From Chryseobacterium viscerum (GTDB lineage: Bacteria; Bacteroidota; Bacteroidia; Flavobacteriales; Weeksellaceae), in assembly GCF_025949665.1 (NCBI RefSeq), contig NZ_JAPDFT010000003.1:1-64000 (forward strand): a DNA stretch of 64,000 nucleotides. Direction: 5' to 3'. Below, in pieces: positions 36,286 through 43,889 of the stretch (position 1 is the first letter of the stretch; each line of letters starts with the position of its first letter). Position numbers and translations under genes: made by a program. Below the pieces are notes generated by a model. That model saw only the letters and a program-made list of their open reading frames with translations. It had not been told where the DNA came from and did no database searches.

Positions 36286-36326
36286 TGCATTGATAAGCAT
36301 AGAATATGATGTATAATTTAAGTTTT

Positions 36327-36385
36327 GGCTAAAGCCCGTGAATTTTGCATTTTTTAAAGGCGGGCTAAAGCCCACCCCTATTGAA
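36327..36385. repeat. Repeat with two GGCTAAAGCC palindromes
   Basis: GGCTAAAGCCC at 36327 and GGGCTAAAGCCC at 36362 are short palindromes about 35 bp apart, followed by ACCCCTATTGAATTT. A degenerate relative is at 391-415. It looks like a dispersed non-coding element. Confidence 0.5.
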
Positions 36386-36400
36386 TTTTAACAACAATAT

Positions 36401-36442
<42 letters not shown>

Positions 36443-36458
36443 TATTTATCTTTAAAAC

Positions 36459-36926
36459 ATGAAAAATCACCATTACAAAATCACCACCCAATGGACAGGA
36501 AACCAGGGAACCGGAACCAGTGGATATAGAGACTATGAAAGAAGCCATACTATTTCAGCAGAAAACAAAGCTGTTATTGAGGGTTCATCCGATCCGGCAT
36601 TCCGAGGTGATAAAACAAAGCATAATCCGGAAGAGATGTTTTTATCCTCACTTTCTTCCTGTCATATGCTGTGGTATCTTCATTTTTGTTCCGAAGCTGG
36701 TATTATAGTGACAGATTACACCGATGAAGCAACAGGTATAATGGCAGAAACAGCCAGCGGAAGCGGACATTTCACAGAAGTAACTTTACATCCTGCAGTA
36801 ACCGTTGCAGAAGAATCTATGAAGGAAAAAGCAGAGGAACTTCATCATAAAGCCAACGAATATTGCTTCATTGCCAACTCAGTTAATTTTCCGGTAAAGC
36901 ATATCCCTACCACGTTAGTTATATGA
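36459..36926 (+). CDS. OsmC family protein (peroxiredoxin-like)
   Basis: 155 residues. The two family cysteines are in LSSCHMLWYL and in ANEYCFIANS. OsmC/Ohr proteins reduce organic hydroperoxides using these two Cys. The N-terminus (HHYKITTQWTGNQGTGTSGY) and the DRSH-like start of the beta-sheet (AENKAVIEGSSDPAFRGDKTKHNPEE) are typical of the YhfA-like branch. It is a single gene preceded by a heptad repeat in its leader, whose copy number could influence expression. Confidence 0.85.
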   Translation: MKNHHYKITTQWTGNQGTGTSGYRDYERSHTISAENKAVIEGSSDPAFRGDKTKHNPEEMFLSSLSSCHMLWYLHFCSEAGIIVTDYTDEATGIMAETASGSGHFTEVTLHPAVTVAEESMKEKAEELHHKANEYCFIANSVNFPVKHIPTTLVI

Positions 36927-37139
36927 TACCACATTTGAAAACGAACTTCAAAAACAATGATGAATAAAACGTTTTAACAGTAATAACTCCAAAAAACTCC
37001 ACAAAAAGAGAATTATTTGCTAAATAATTAATAAAAACAACGTTTTACTACTAACAAAAACAGCATAAATTAAAATTATTTAGCAATTTTGTTTAAAATA
37101 TGAAGTTTTTTTCATATTTTTACATAAACAAAACAAACC

Positions 37140-37790
37140 ATGATGAAACCAAGATTGACCATTTTTGATGAGCCCATGCTTTATACCGAGGGATTATCAA
37201 GACTGCTTACACAAAGCAAAATTTTTAGTACCATTGACATTTGTAACTCTTTAGAAACCCTCTCCAAACACTTAAAAGAAGAACCATCGGAAATGCTTGT
37301 TATGAGCTCAAACATGCTCATGCTTACGGAAATCTGCAAATTGGTAGAAAGCATTGTTTCTGAACATAAAAACACCAAAATCATTGTCATTGGAAGCTCT
37401 TATGACGTGATAGATATGCGGAAGCTCTTCAACAAAGGCATCAAAGGTTATTTGGACAAAAACTGCACCTATGACGAGTTCCTGAAATCCATTAATGTTT
37501 TGCTCCTTAATGAAATCTATATCAGCGATCATGCTAAGGAAAAAATGATGAATTTCATCAGCAGTGAACAAGAAAAACAAAATCCCCACATTAAAGAACC
37601 TCTCACCCGCCGAGAAATGGAAATCCTAAAACTGATCTGTGACGGGTGCAGCAGCAAAGATATCTCTGAAAAACTTTTTATCAGTATCAATACGGTAGAA
37701 ACACACCGAAAAAGAATTCTTTTGAAACTCAATGCGAAAAACTCAGTCGGAATTGTAAAATATGCTATTGAGAATCATATTATCGACTGA
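37140..37790 (+). CDS. LuxR-type regulator with pseudo-receiver (Asp replaced by Ser); CsgD-like candidate
   Basis: 216 residues: a receiver fold (about 5-120) and a LuxR HTH (about 152-212: LTRREMEILKLICDGCSSKD and SINTVETHRKRILLKL). The acceptor position reads VMSSNMLM, with Ser56 where Asp is expected, so classical phosphorylation is not possible. Asp10 and a late Lys remain. It is encoded next to the curli operon (convergent). In enteric bacteria curli are controlled by CsgD, also a LuxR protein with an atypical receiver, so an equivalent role is proposed. No kinase gene is nearby. The start could be the ATG at 37140 or 37143. Confidence 0.83.
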   Translation: MMKPRLTIFDEPMLYTEGLSRLLTQSKIFSTIDICNSLETLSKHLKEEPSEMLVMSSNMLMLTEICKLVESIVSEHKNTKIIVIGSSYDVIDMRKLFNKGIKGYLDKNCTYDEFLKSINVLLLNEIYISDHAKEKMMNFISSEQEKQNPHIKEPLTRREMEILKLICDGCSSKDISEKLFISINTVETHRKRILLKLNAKNSVGIVKYAIENHIID

Positions 37791-37811
37791 AGTTCTCCCA
37801 TGAAAAACTCA

Positions 37812-37845
37812 AAAATTCCAGACTTTACAGCCTGGAATTTTTTTA
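37812..37845. terminator. Terminator after the LuxR-type regulator
   Basis: AAAATTCCAG, a 10-nt loop and CTGGAATTTT with flanking A- and T-runs; it may act for both strands, although the curli operon ends ~210 bp away. Confidence 0.8.
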
Positions 37846-38016
37846 TGCCTGAATTCACTCTTATGATGTGTATCAGGCGCAACTATTAATAATCCTTATT
37901 CATTCTAAGGTTAGAAGTGAGGCATAGAGATCAGAAATTGAACTATGAAAAAGCTTATATAACTTTGACCTTATTGTTTATCTGTAAACAACTCAAATCT
38001 CTAATCTCCGGCTCAC

Positions 38017-38056
38017 AACTTGGAACTTTAAAACCCCGAACTTTAAACTTTGAATT
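38017..38056. repeat. AAC-phased heptad repeat
   Basis: AACTTGG, AACTTTA, AAACCCC, GAACTTT, AAACTTT and the start of GAATTTT follow each other in a 7-bp register directly up to the stop codon of the next gene. The units have diverged in sequence but keep phase. Confidence 0.7.
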
Positions 38057-39568
38057 TTATTCATAATCCGGCATCTCAGCATTGCTGAAAAGTGCAGTTC
38101 GGGTAAGATCTGTCAGACTACTGTTAAGATCAATTACCATTACATTTCTTTGCGAAATATTATCATTGGAAGTGTTCATAAAAATGATCTGTGCATTATT
38201 AGGTGAGAACCTTGGGTCAAGATCATTGGTTCCCATCACTTTTTCGCTTTCGGCAGAAATATCACTTACAACATCTGTGACCAGATTGTAGATAAAAATA
38301 TGAGAATCCAGCTGTCGGTAATTTCCACTACCATCCAGGTACCCTGAAACATCCCGGGTAAAGAGAAGAAGCTGTCCGTCTACGGAGAAATTCAATCCAC
38401 CGCTGGCTCCCGGAGAACCGGATAACACGGTTTTAAGGACAGTTCCCGTCATGTCTATAACATAAACTTTAGTGTTATAACCATTATAATCGTTGGTTTT
38501 CAAAGCTATTTTACTACCATCATAGCTCCAGTCACATTCGGATATCATACTTCCGTCAGGAGTGGTATATACCAGACTCAGCCCGCTGCCATCTTTATTA
38601 ATTCTGTATAATTTATTGAAATTAGAATAAATGAGCTCCTTACCGTTTGTACTCCATGCAAAATCCATTTCATAATTATTAAAACCTGCTACAGCCACAG
38701 TGGTTACTTTAAAAGGATTGGAGCCGTCAGGATTGGCAGTATAAATATGAGTACTTCCACCTTCTGTACGAAGGAAAGCAATGAGACCTGCATTATTGTT
38801 CTTGCGTGGCCGCCAGCTGTTGTAGGAGGAATTGGTAAACTGGAAATTATTTCCCTGATCATCACTGGAGATGATAACAAAGTTCCCATTCTGTTTTTGT
38901 GTATAATGGTACCTGTTGGCCGGCACTGTATTGGTGGTAAATTTACTGATAGAGCTTAAAACTGGCTGGTGAATGCCGTCCGAAACAGACACCTGCCAGA
39001 AGTAACTTACACCAAACTTCAGATTTGAAAGCGTATAATGATTAGCTGTCAAATCATTAACCTGAATCACATTAGTGTCAAGATTATTTTTAATTGCCAA
39101 ACTGTATTTTAAAACATCCGCTGTATCCGGATCTGTTGCGCTCCAGGTTAATTCGACGCTCAAAGGTTGATTTACTGCGTTATCTATCGGACTTAGCAAC
39201 TGTGGTGTAGCAGGAGGAGAATTCAATGATGTGTCATCATCCATTTCAAAAACTGCTGTTACCACTTGATTTTGATTCTGTATATTGACAGACTGAAAGC
39301 TGGTAATATATCCTGAAAGTTCTGCTTTTACAGAATAATTTCCTACCGGCATGGCTGCGATTTCAAAAGAACCGTCTGTACCACTGAAAACCGTTTGTGT
39401 TGTAGGATTGGTAAAGATTTTCACATTAGAAAGCGGCACATTACTGCCTCTTTTTACAACTTTTCCTTTTAACATTCCTGTTTGAGCCTGTTCTACAAGG
39501 TCTTCATTGCATGAAAACAGACAAAAAGCAAAGATGAATATGCTGAGTATTTTAATTAAAGTTTTCAT
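38057..39568 (-). CDS. Curli-operon lipoprotein: regulatory-like domain, Fn3-like domain and TolB-type propeller
   Basis: 503 residues. A lipoprotein signal ends at CLFSC. Residues ~30-110 form a carboxypeptidase-regulatory-like beta-sandwich (GKVVKRGSNVPLSNVKIFTNP); ~118-215 look like a fibronectin type III domain (PATPQLLSPIDNAVN, SYFWQVSVSDG); ~220-500 are PD40/TolB-like blades (IYTANPDGSNPFKVTT, DFAWSTNGKELIYS, DPRFSPNNAQIIFM). It starts 11 bp after csgG, last in the operon, and no Escherichia coli curli operon contains it. It is likely an outer-membrane accessory to curli export or attachment; its exact role is unknown. Confidence 0.75.
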   Translation of the reverse strand: MKTLIKILSIFIFAFCLFSCNEDLVEQAQTGMLKGKVVKRGSNVPLSNVKIFTNPTTQTVFSGTDGSFEIAAMPVGNYSVKAELSGYITSFQSVNIQNQNQVVTAVFEMDDDTSLNSPPATPQLLSPIDNAVNQPLSVELTWSATDPDTADVLKYSLAIKNNLDTNVIQVNDLTANHYTLSNLKFGVSYFWQVSVSDGIHQPVLSSISKFTTNTVPANRYHYTQKQNGNFVIISSDDQGNNFQFTNSSYNSWRPRKNNNAGLIAFLRTEGGSTHIYTANPDGSNPFKVTTVAVAGFNNYEMDFAWSTNGKELIYSNFNKLYRINKDGSGLSLVYTTPDGSMISECDWSYDGSKIALKTNDYNGYNTKVYVIDMTGTVLKTVLSGSPGASGGLNFSVDGQLLLFTRDVSGYLDGSGNYRQLDSHIFIYNLVTDVVSDISAESEKVMGTNDLDPRFSPNNAQIIFMNTSNDNISQRNVMVIDLNSSLTDLTRTALFSNAEMPDYE

Positions 39569-39579
39569 AATTCGTGTTT

Positions 39580-40944
39580 TTATTTGTTTCCGAAGTAAAA
39601 ATTGATTCCTATACCAAAGCGTAAAGCCTGATCTTTCCTTTTCCCATTCACAAGGCCTTCCCAGTTATCTTTGAAGCCCAGATCATATTGAGCCGAAGCT
39701 CTCAGTGAAACATTCCGGCTGATCATATATTCCAGCCCTCCTCCGAACTGAGCTTTATATTGAGGTTTATATTTTGAATACATAGCTCCTGCTCCACCAT
39801 AAATGTATGGGCTGAATCTATATTTAGGAAAAGGTACATATTCCAGGTTCACTTCGGGACCGAAATAGTTTCTTTTCACAATATTTGAATTTTCAAGAGT
39901 AAAATAACTGCCATTCACTTCTACATTCAGGTAGGGAGTAAGGAAATATTTGAATCCTATTTTGCCTCCAACATTCATTTTAGGGCCTACATAATCATCT
40001 TTCACTTTCTGTCCTTCAACGTTGGCAAATATGGAAACTTTCTGTCTGTAGTTCTCCGGATATTTACCACCCACTACTCTTCCATCATTTTGCTCCTGCT
40101 CTCTGTTATATTCATTGATTAAAGTCTGATATCCTCCATTGGGATCCACTGCTTTCCCCCATATTTTATCTCTTATTCCTTCTACAATAAGTGATTTTAC
40201 AGCTTTTTCAATAGCCTCGGTTACAGCAAGCTGAACGGGCTCATTCTGGGTGAGTCCTACCTCAGCTTCCAGGAGTCTTTCCGTATCAATATATCTGAAA
40301 AAACTTCCGTTGACGCTGGTTGAAAGAATGGTTTTAGAAGTATAAACTGTTTTAAGAATTTCTCCATTAAGGGTAGAGACAGCACGGAGGTAAATAGTAA
40401 TTCTGTCCTGGCGGTATTGTGTAGAAGCCCCGATTCCGAAATACCTTGCTCCAAGCCCTCCGGTGAGAATATTGCTGTCATAGGAGATTACGCCGCCTTC
40501 AAGAAGAATTCCGGCATACAAAAGAGGAGGAAGTGCCTGGCTGTTTTTATCTGCATCCTTTATATATTCCTGTCGTGTGGAACGGATGATTTGTCTTTCA
40601 TTGAGAAGATTGGCAATATTTTCCCTTTCAATAGGAATAAACCAATGGCTGTCTTCCAGTGCTTTGATAAGAATAGTGGTGGTTCCCTGAGGGACTGCCG
40701 TGCTCCAGTTGTTTCCGTTTTCGGAAGGTTTATACTGGCCGGTCTGGTCCCGGAATTTGTAGACCCCTATTACAATTTTCTCTTTGGGAAGGGGAAGGTT
40801 TTTCAATTCTGCGGTAGAGGAAGTAACCTCACCCATTGTTGGTTTTTCGGGATCCGAAGGTAAACCAAATATTGAACTACAAGCCTGCAGAATGCATAGC
40901 AGGAAACTACAGAAAAAGATTCTGGTGTAAGTGTAGGTTGTCAT
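39580..40944 (-). CDS. csgG: Curli secretion channel CsgG with C-terminal beta-barrel-like domain
   Basis: 454 residues, against about 277 in Escherichia coli. The lipobox LQACSS is followed by the conserved CsgG core: KNLPLPKEKIVIGVYKFRDQ, TGQYKP, WSTAVPQGTT, SHWFIPIEREN and NLLNERQIIRSTRQ. From about residue 315 an extra ~140 residues read as alternating strands (GGKIGFKYFLTPYLNVEVN, GGGLEYMISRNVSLRASAQY) ending in an aromatic-lysine tail typical of an outer-membrane beta-barrel. CsgG forms the nonameric pore that exports curli subunits; the barrel may add a second channel or an anchor. Confidence 0.88.
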   Translation of the reverse strand: MTTYTYTRIFFCSFLLCILQACSSIFGLPSDPEKPTMGEVTSSTAELKNLPLPKEKIVIGVYKFRDQTGQYKPSENGNNWSTAVPQGTTTILIKALEDSHWFIPIERENIANLLNERQIIRSTRQEYIKDADKNSQALPPLLYAGILLEGGVISYDSNILTGGLGARYFGIGASTQYRQDRITIYLRAVSTLNGEILKTVYTSKTILSTSVNGSFFRYIDTERLLEAEVGLTQNEPVQLAVTEAIEKAVKSLIVEGIRDKIWGKAVDPNGGYQTLINEYNREQEQNDGRVVGGKYPENYRQKVSIFANVEGQKVKDDYVGPKMNVGGKIGFKYFLTPYLNVEVNGSYFTLENSNIVKRNYFGPEVNLEYVPFPKYRFSPYIYGGAGAMYSKYKPQYKAQFGGGLEYMISRNVSLRASAQYDLGFKDNWEGLVNGKRKDQALRFGIGINFYFGNK

Positions 40945-40968
40945 GGTAAGTTTATTTTTAGTTATTTC

Positions 40969-41388
40969 CTATTTCGGAATTACGATCTCGGACTGATCGC
41001 CATTACTGGTATCCAAAATATTGATTAAAAGTCCCTGATTAGTATTGGTAATCTGTAAGTAAAGCGATCCGAAAAGATAATTTCCGGGCTTTATATTTCC
41101 ATCACCAAACTGTTCATCAAACAGTTTTCTTGAAAGTTCACTGAGAATCTGTCTGTTGAGACTCTGGGTAAAGCTGTCAAGAGAGTTTACACGATCCAGC
41201 AGATCGCTAAAATCATTTTTCTCGTCAAATTGGTTTTGTGCATTGGCAGAGCTTAAAAGCCACTGGTAGTTAAACGTGTCTCCTCCAAAAGCAGGATTGA
41301 CCGGTTTGTAGACGAGCTGCTGAGATTTTCCGTAGAAAATACCCGCAATAAAGGTCAAAAAAATGATAAAGGTTTTCATGGCGGACAT
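40969..41388 (-). CDS. csgF: Curli assembly protein CsgF
   Basis: 139 residues (136 if the ATG at 41379 is used, which gives a more usual signal peptide). The signal peptide ends near YGKSQQ. The mature start QLVYKPVNPAFGGDTFNYQW and the following LLSSANAQN are the N-terminal CsgF peptide that inserts into the CsgG pore. CsgF couples the pore to the nucleator outside the cell. The gene starts 2 bp after the csgE stop and precedes csgG. Confidence 0.9.
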   Translation of the reverse strand: MSAMKTFIIFLTFIAGIFYGKSQQLVYKPVNPAFGGDTFNYQWLLSSANAQNQFDEKNDFSDLLDRVNSLDSFTQSLNRQILSELSRKLFDEQFGDGNIKPGNYLFGSLYLQITNTNQGLLINILDTSNGDQSEIVIPK

Positions 41389-41390
41389 TT

Positions 41391-42125
41391 TTAGTAGATA
41401 AATTCATTTTTAATAAGGTTTTTCTTAGCGTTAAATTCTTTGATATATTTTAAGCTGTAGACCAGCTGCTCTTTTAAATAATCTTCTGCAGGGTTGGTCA
41501 TGAAACTATAAATAATTTTATCCTCAATCTGAATATTAATCTGGCCGCTTGTTCCGCGAAGGGGAAGTTCTGTAATGGTAACGGCACTGCTGCTTTTATC
41601 CGGAAGCTGGCTGTATTGCATATAAAACAGATCATAAAAATCTTTTCCAACCTTGGTTTTGGTTTCATCAATGGTAAGTCCTCTCAGTTCATAAGCAGCA
41701 TCTTCTTCAACCTTTGCTGTTTTCTTTTTAAAAAGATCGCTGTTAAGCTCCAGGCTGTCTTTGGCGACCAGTTTTTGTGTTTCTTCATCCCTGATATAAA
41801 GAAAGGCTTTCAAGGCATCTTTTGATTCAAGATTGACACTGATCTCCGATAGTATTTTGACTTCATTGGGATTAACAGAAAATTTACCACTCTGCTGATT
41901 GTTTGAAAGGTTCCCGCCGTTTCCTTTTTTAATAGAAACCAAAAGGTAATTCAGTTCCTTATAAACGGTGGTATTGTTCATTACAATTGCTTTCAGGATA
42001 ATCTGATTTTCAAGGAGACTGCTCTCTATTCTTGCATTTACTTTTTTATCTTCCTGCCCATACATCCATACAGACAGGAAGCTAAAAAATGTGCTCAGGC
42101 TAAGGGAATATAAAAGTTTCATCAT
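41391..42125 (-). CDS. csgE: CsgE with an N-terminal CsgC/CsgH-like domain (fusion)
   Basis: 244 residues, about twice the length of Escherichia coli CsgE. A signal peptide (about 1-23) is followed by a beta-sandwich (about 27-130) whose pattern ISVNLESKDALKAFLYIRD resembles the CsgC/CsgH anti-amyloid chaperone fold. The C-terminal ~100 residues are CsgE proper: LTIDETKTKVGKDFYDLFYM, LPLRGTSGQINIQIEDK and YLKEQL. CsgE caps the CsgG pore and delivers substrates; CsgC stops premature amyloid formation. The fusion would combine both in one chain. No separate csgC or csgH gene exists in the operon. The CsgC part is assigned by pattern only. Confidence 0.82.
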   Translation of the reverse strand: MMKLLYSLSLSTFFSFLSVWMYGQEDKKVNARIESSLLENQIILKAIVMNNTTVYKELNYLLVSIKKGNGGNLSNNQQSGKFSVNPNEVKILSEISVNLESKDALKAFLYIRDEETQKLVAKDSLELNSDLFKKKTAKVEEDAAYELRGLTIDETKTKVGKDFYDLFYMQYSQLPDKSSSAVTITELPLRGTSGQINIQIEDKIIYSFMTNPAEDYLKEQLVYSLKYIKEFNAKKNLIKNEFIY

Positions 42126-42132
42126 TTGTATT

Positions 42133-42531
42133 TTAATAGTTTCTCATGAAAACTGTTTTATTGTCTCCCTTTACATTGATCTGAATTCCATCCGAAATAC
42201 TGTTGCTTCCCGTGACATCAATAATATTATTGTTTCCTTGTGCAGTAATGGCAGCTTTAGTTTCTTTATCTGTAAATGAATTGATAAAATAAAGCGTATT
42301 AAAGTCTCCCAGTTGTTTTACAGCAACATTAGTTCTGGCATTAAGAGAAAGCTCGGCATTGTTATAATCACCCATTTGAATGATATTGGTTCCGTATGAA
42401 GTCTGATCAATCTGCTGCCTGGCTATAAGATTAAAGATTGTATTGCTGTTGATCTTATCCCAGTCTATTTCCTGTGCCTGCAATGGCAATATTATGAAAA
42501 GAGCAAAAACACTCCATCTTAAAGTAAACAT
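42133..42531 (-). CDS. Curlin-like repeat protein, CsgB-type candidate
   Basis: 132 residues with a signal peptide ending LQAQ. The mature part has about five loose curlin-type repeats marked by Q/N and G (NIIQMGDYNNAELSLN, VAVKQLGDFNTLYFI, AAITAQGNNNIIDVTG, INVKGDNKTVF). The repeats are less regular than in the neighbouring CsgA-like protein and the tail is MRNY, basic and aromatic. Imperfect repeats and a distinct C-terminus are what a nucleator (CsgB) would show. It lies between csgA and csgE with 7 bp before csgE. Confidence 0.78.
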   Translation of the reverse strand: MFTLRWSVFALFIILPLQAQEIDWDKINSNTIFNLIARQQIDQTSYGTNIIQMGDYNNAELSLNARTNVAVKQLGDFNTLYFINSFTDKETKAAITAQGNNNIIDVTGSNSISDGIQINVKGDNKTVFMRNY

Positions 42532-42578
42532 GGCCTCTATGTATTAAAGATACTGATGTAAACCAAAGAAAATTGGAG

Positions 42579-42612
42579 GTAAAAAAGGAGAAACCCTGTA
42601 GTTTCTCCTTTA
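42579..42612 (-). terminator. Terminator or attenuator downstream of csgA
   Basis: On the minus strand AAAGGAGAAAC and GTTTCTCCTTT pair over a short loop, then TTTTTT. It lies between csgA and the rest of the operon and would favour excess csgA mRNA. Confidence 0.82.
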
Positions 42613-42646
42613 CAATTTCTAAGATTTACAGTATGTGTTATAGGGC

Positions 42647-43465
42647 TTAATTGGATTGATTCACAATCATTGAGTTTCCGTTACCCACCTGAGCTCCTAA
42701 GTGGAAATGACCAGTACCGCTTTGAGCTACCCAGGTAAAGTTACCATTACCCATCTGAAGGTCAATAGCTGTATTGGAATCTCCTATCTGGAACTGATAA
42801 AGCTGGTTGGCACTACCTATCTGTAATCCGGCAGATGTATTATCATCTCCTACCTGAACTGAAGCGGCAATATTACCTGATCCCACTTGAGCATGAGTAG
42901 CACTGTTATCATTACCATCCTGATACTGAACAAGAACATTGTTAGCTCCTATCTGAAGTCCGCTGGCATCATTTCTTCTTCCCAGCTGAATTTGATAAGC
43001 GTCATTACCACTACCTAACTGAATAGCTGAAGCATCATTTCTTCTTCCGTCCTGATATTGAAAAACTGAGTTACCTAATCCTACCTGTACCGAAGAAGCA
43101 TCATTTCGTCTTCCGATCTGAGTTTGCTCTGTAGAGTTAAGAACTCCAAGCTGCCATGTTGAAGCAGAGTTTCTGTTTCCCATCTGCATTACTTCATTTG
43201 AGTTTCCGATACCCACCTGATCTACATCTATAGAGTTTCTGTTTCCGATACTTTGTGCAGTATTAACGTTCAAAATACCTACCTGATCTATGTCTGCAGT
43301 ATTACGATTCCCTGTCTGTGTCAAAGAGTTGATATTCAAAAGACCAGTCTGATCCACAGTAGCAACATTTAAGTTTCCTGTCTGGGTAGTCACATCAATA
43401 TTGAATTGTGCGAATCCGAAACTCATGGCGAATAGTGTAAGTACACCTGTAAGTAAATTTTTCAT
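42647..43465 (-). CDS. Major curlin, CsgA-like, with twenty-two 11-residue repeats
   Basis: 272 residues. A signal peptide ends at GFAQ. From residue 26 to 267 there are 22 consecutive 11-residue units of the form xxQxGxxNxxx, i.e. eleven 22-residue repeats, against five in Escherichia coli CsgA. The Q, G and N positions are nearly invariant (one unit, SGTGHFHL, has lost N). Several units carry RR or DD next to the turn, which gives charge patterns along the fibre. Each pair of units should form a strand-turn-strand of an amyloid beta-helix. It is the first gene of the operon, so probably the most abundant. Confidence 0.92.
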   Translation of the reverse strand: MKNLLTGVLTLFAMSFGFAQFNIDVTTQTGNLNVATVDQTGLLNINSLTQTGNRNTADIDQVGILNVNTAQSIGNRNSIDVDQVGIGNSNEVMQMGNRNSASTWQLGVLNSTEQTQIGRRNDASSVQVGLGNSVFQYQDGRRNDASAIQLGSGNDAYQIQLGRRNDASGLQIGANNVLVQYQDGNDNSATHAQVGSGNIAASVQVGDDNTSAGLQIGSANQLYQFQIGDSNTAIDLQMGNGNFTWVAQSGTGHFHLGAQVGNGNSMIVNQSN

Positions 43466-43496
43466 CTTAGTAAAAATTAATTGGTTAATAGTAAGG

Positions 43497-43621
43497 CAAA
43501 GGTAGCCTCTAAGTCAAAATGAAAAACCACCACCAAAGTGTAAATTTCAAAAGTCACTGTTTATAGTTGCAAGGGTCACTATTTGCCGTTGTACGAAAGT
43601 CATTGTTTTCAGTTACGGAAA
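43497..43621 (-). promoter_or_regulatory. csgA promoter with three 22-24-bp direct repeats
   Basis: The -7 box CAAAGGTA at 43497-43504 (TACCTTTG on the minus strand) is 31 nt before csgA, with no TTG at -33. Starting at 43553, 49 bp beyond the box, three related segments follow: GTCACTGTTTATAGTTGC (43553), GTCACTATTTGCCGTTGT (43575) and GTCATTGTTTTCAGTTAC (43599). The spacing of 22 and 24 bp is about two helical turns. The geometry resembles that of the tssD promoters. Confidence 0.65.
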
Positions 43622-43877
43622 AATACGGGAGTCTTTTTCAGAACTGTAAACAGCTCATTTAGTGGTGAATATTTAATTTTTCCCGGCCACGATTTTCACT
43701 CATTTTTCCAAATTCACCATGTGCATTAAAACTTCACAGTTCCGGGTTTTAAATGCTTTACTATTATCATCTATCCACTTTTCACCCGTGAACTAAAATT
43801 TACCACAACTCATCTTTTCATATTAATATTACATGGTTAATTAATGTTAAGGCCCTTATTTCTTCAAGATATATTGT
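43622..43877. other. Remaining csgA / Nudix intergenic region
   Basis: Non-coding; no further repeat was recognised. The extra length between divergent genes is consistent with a regulated curli promoter. Confidence 0.4.
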
Positions 43878-43885
43878 TAAATTTG
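43878..43885 (+). promoter_or_regulatory. -7 element implying a leaderless Nudix mRNA
   Basis: TAAATTTG matches TAnnTTTG and ends 4 nt before the ATG at 43890, so transcription would begin at or within the start codon. Confidence 0.5.
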
Positions 43886-43889
43886 AGGT

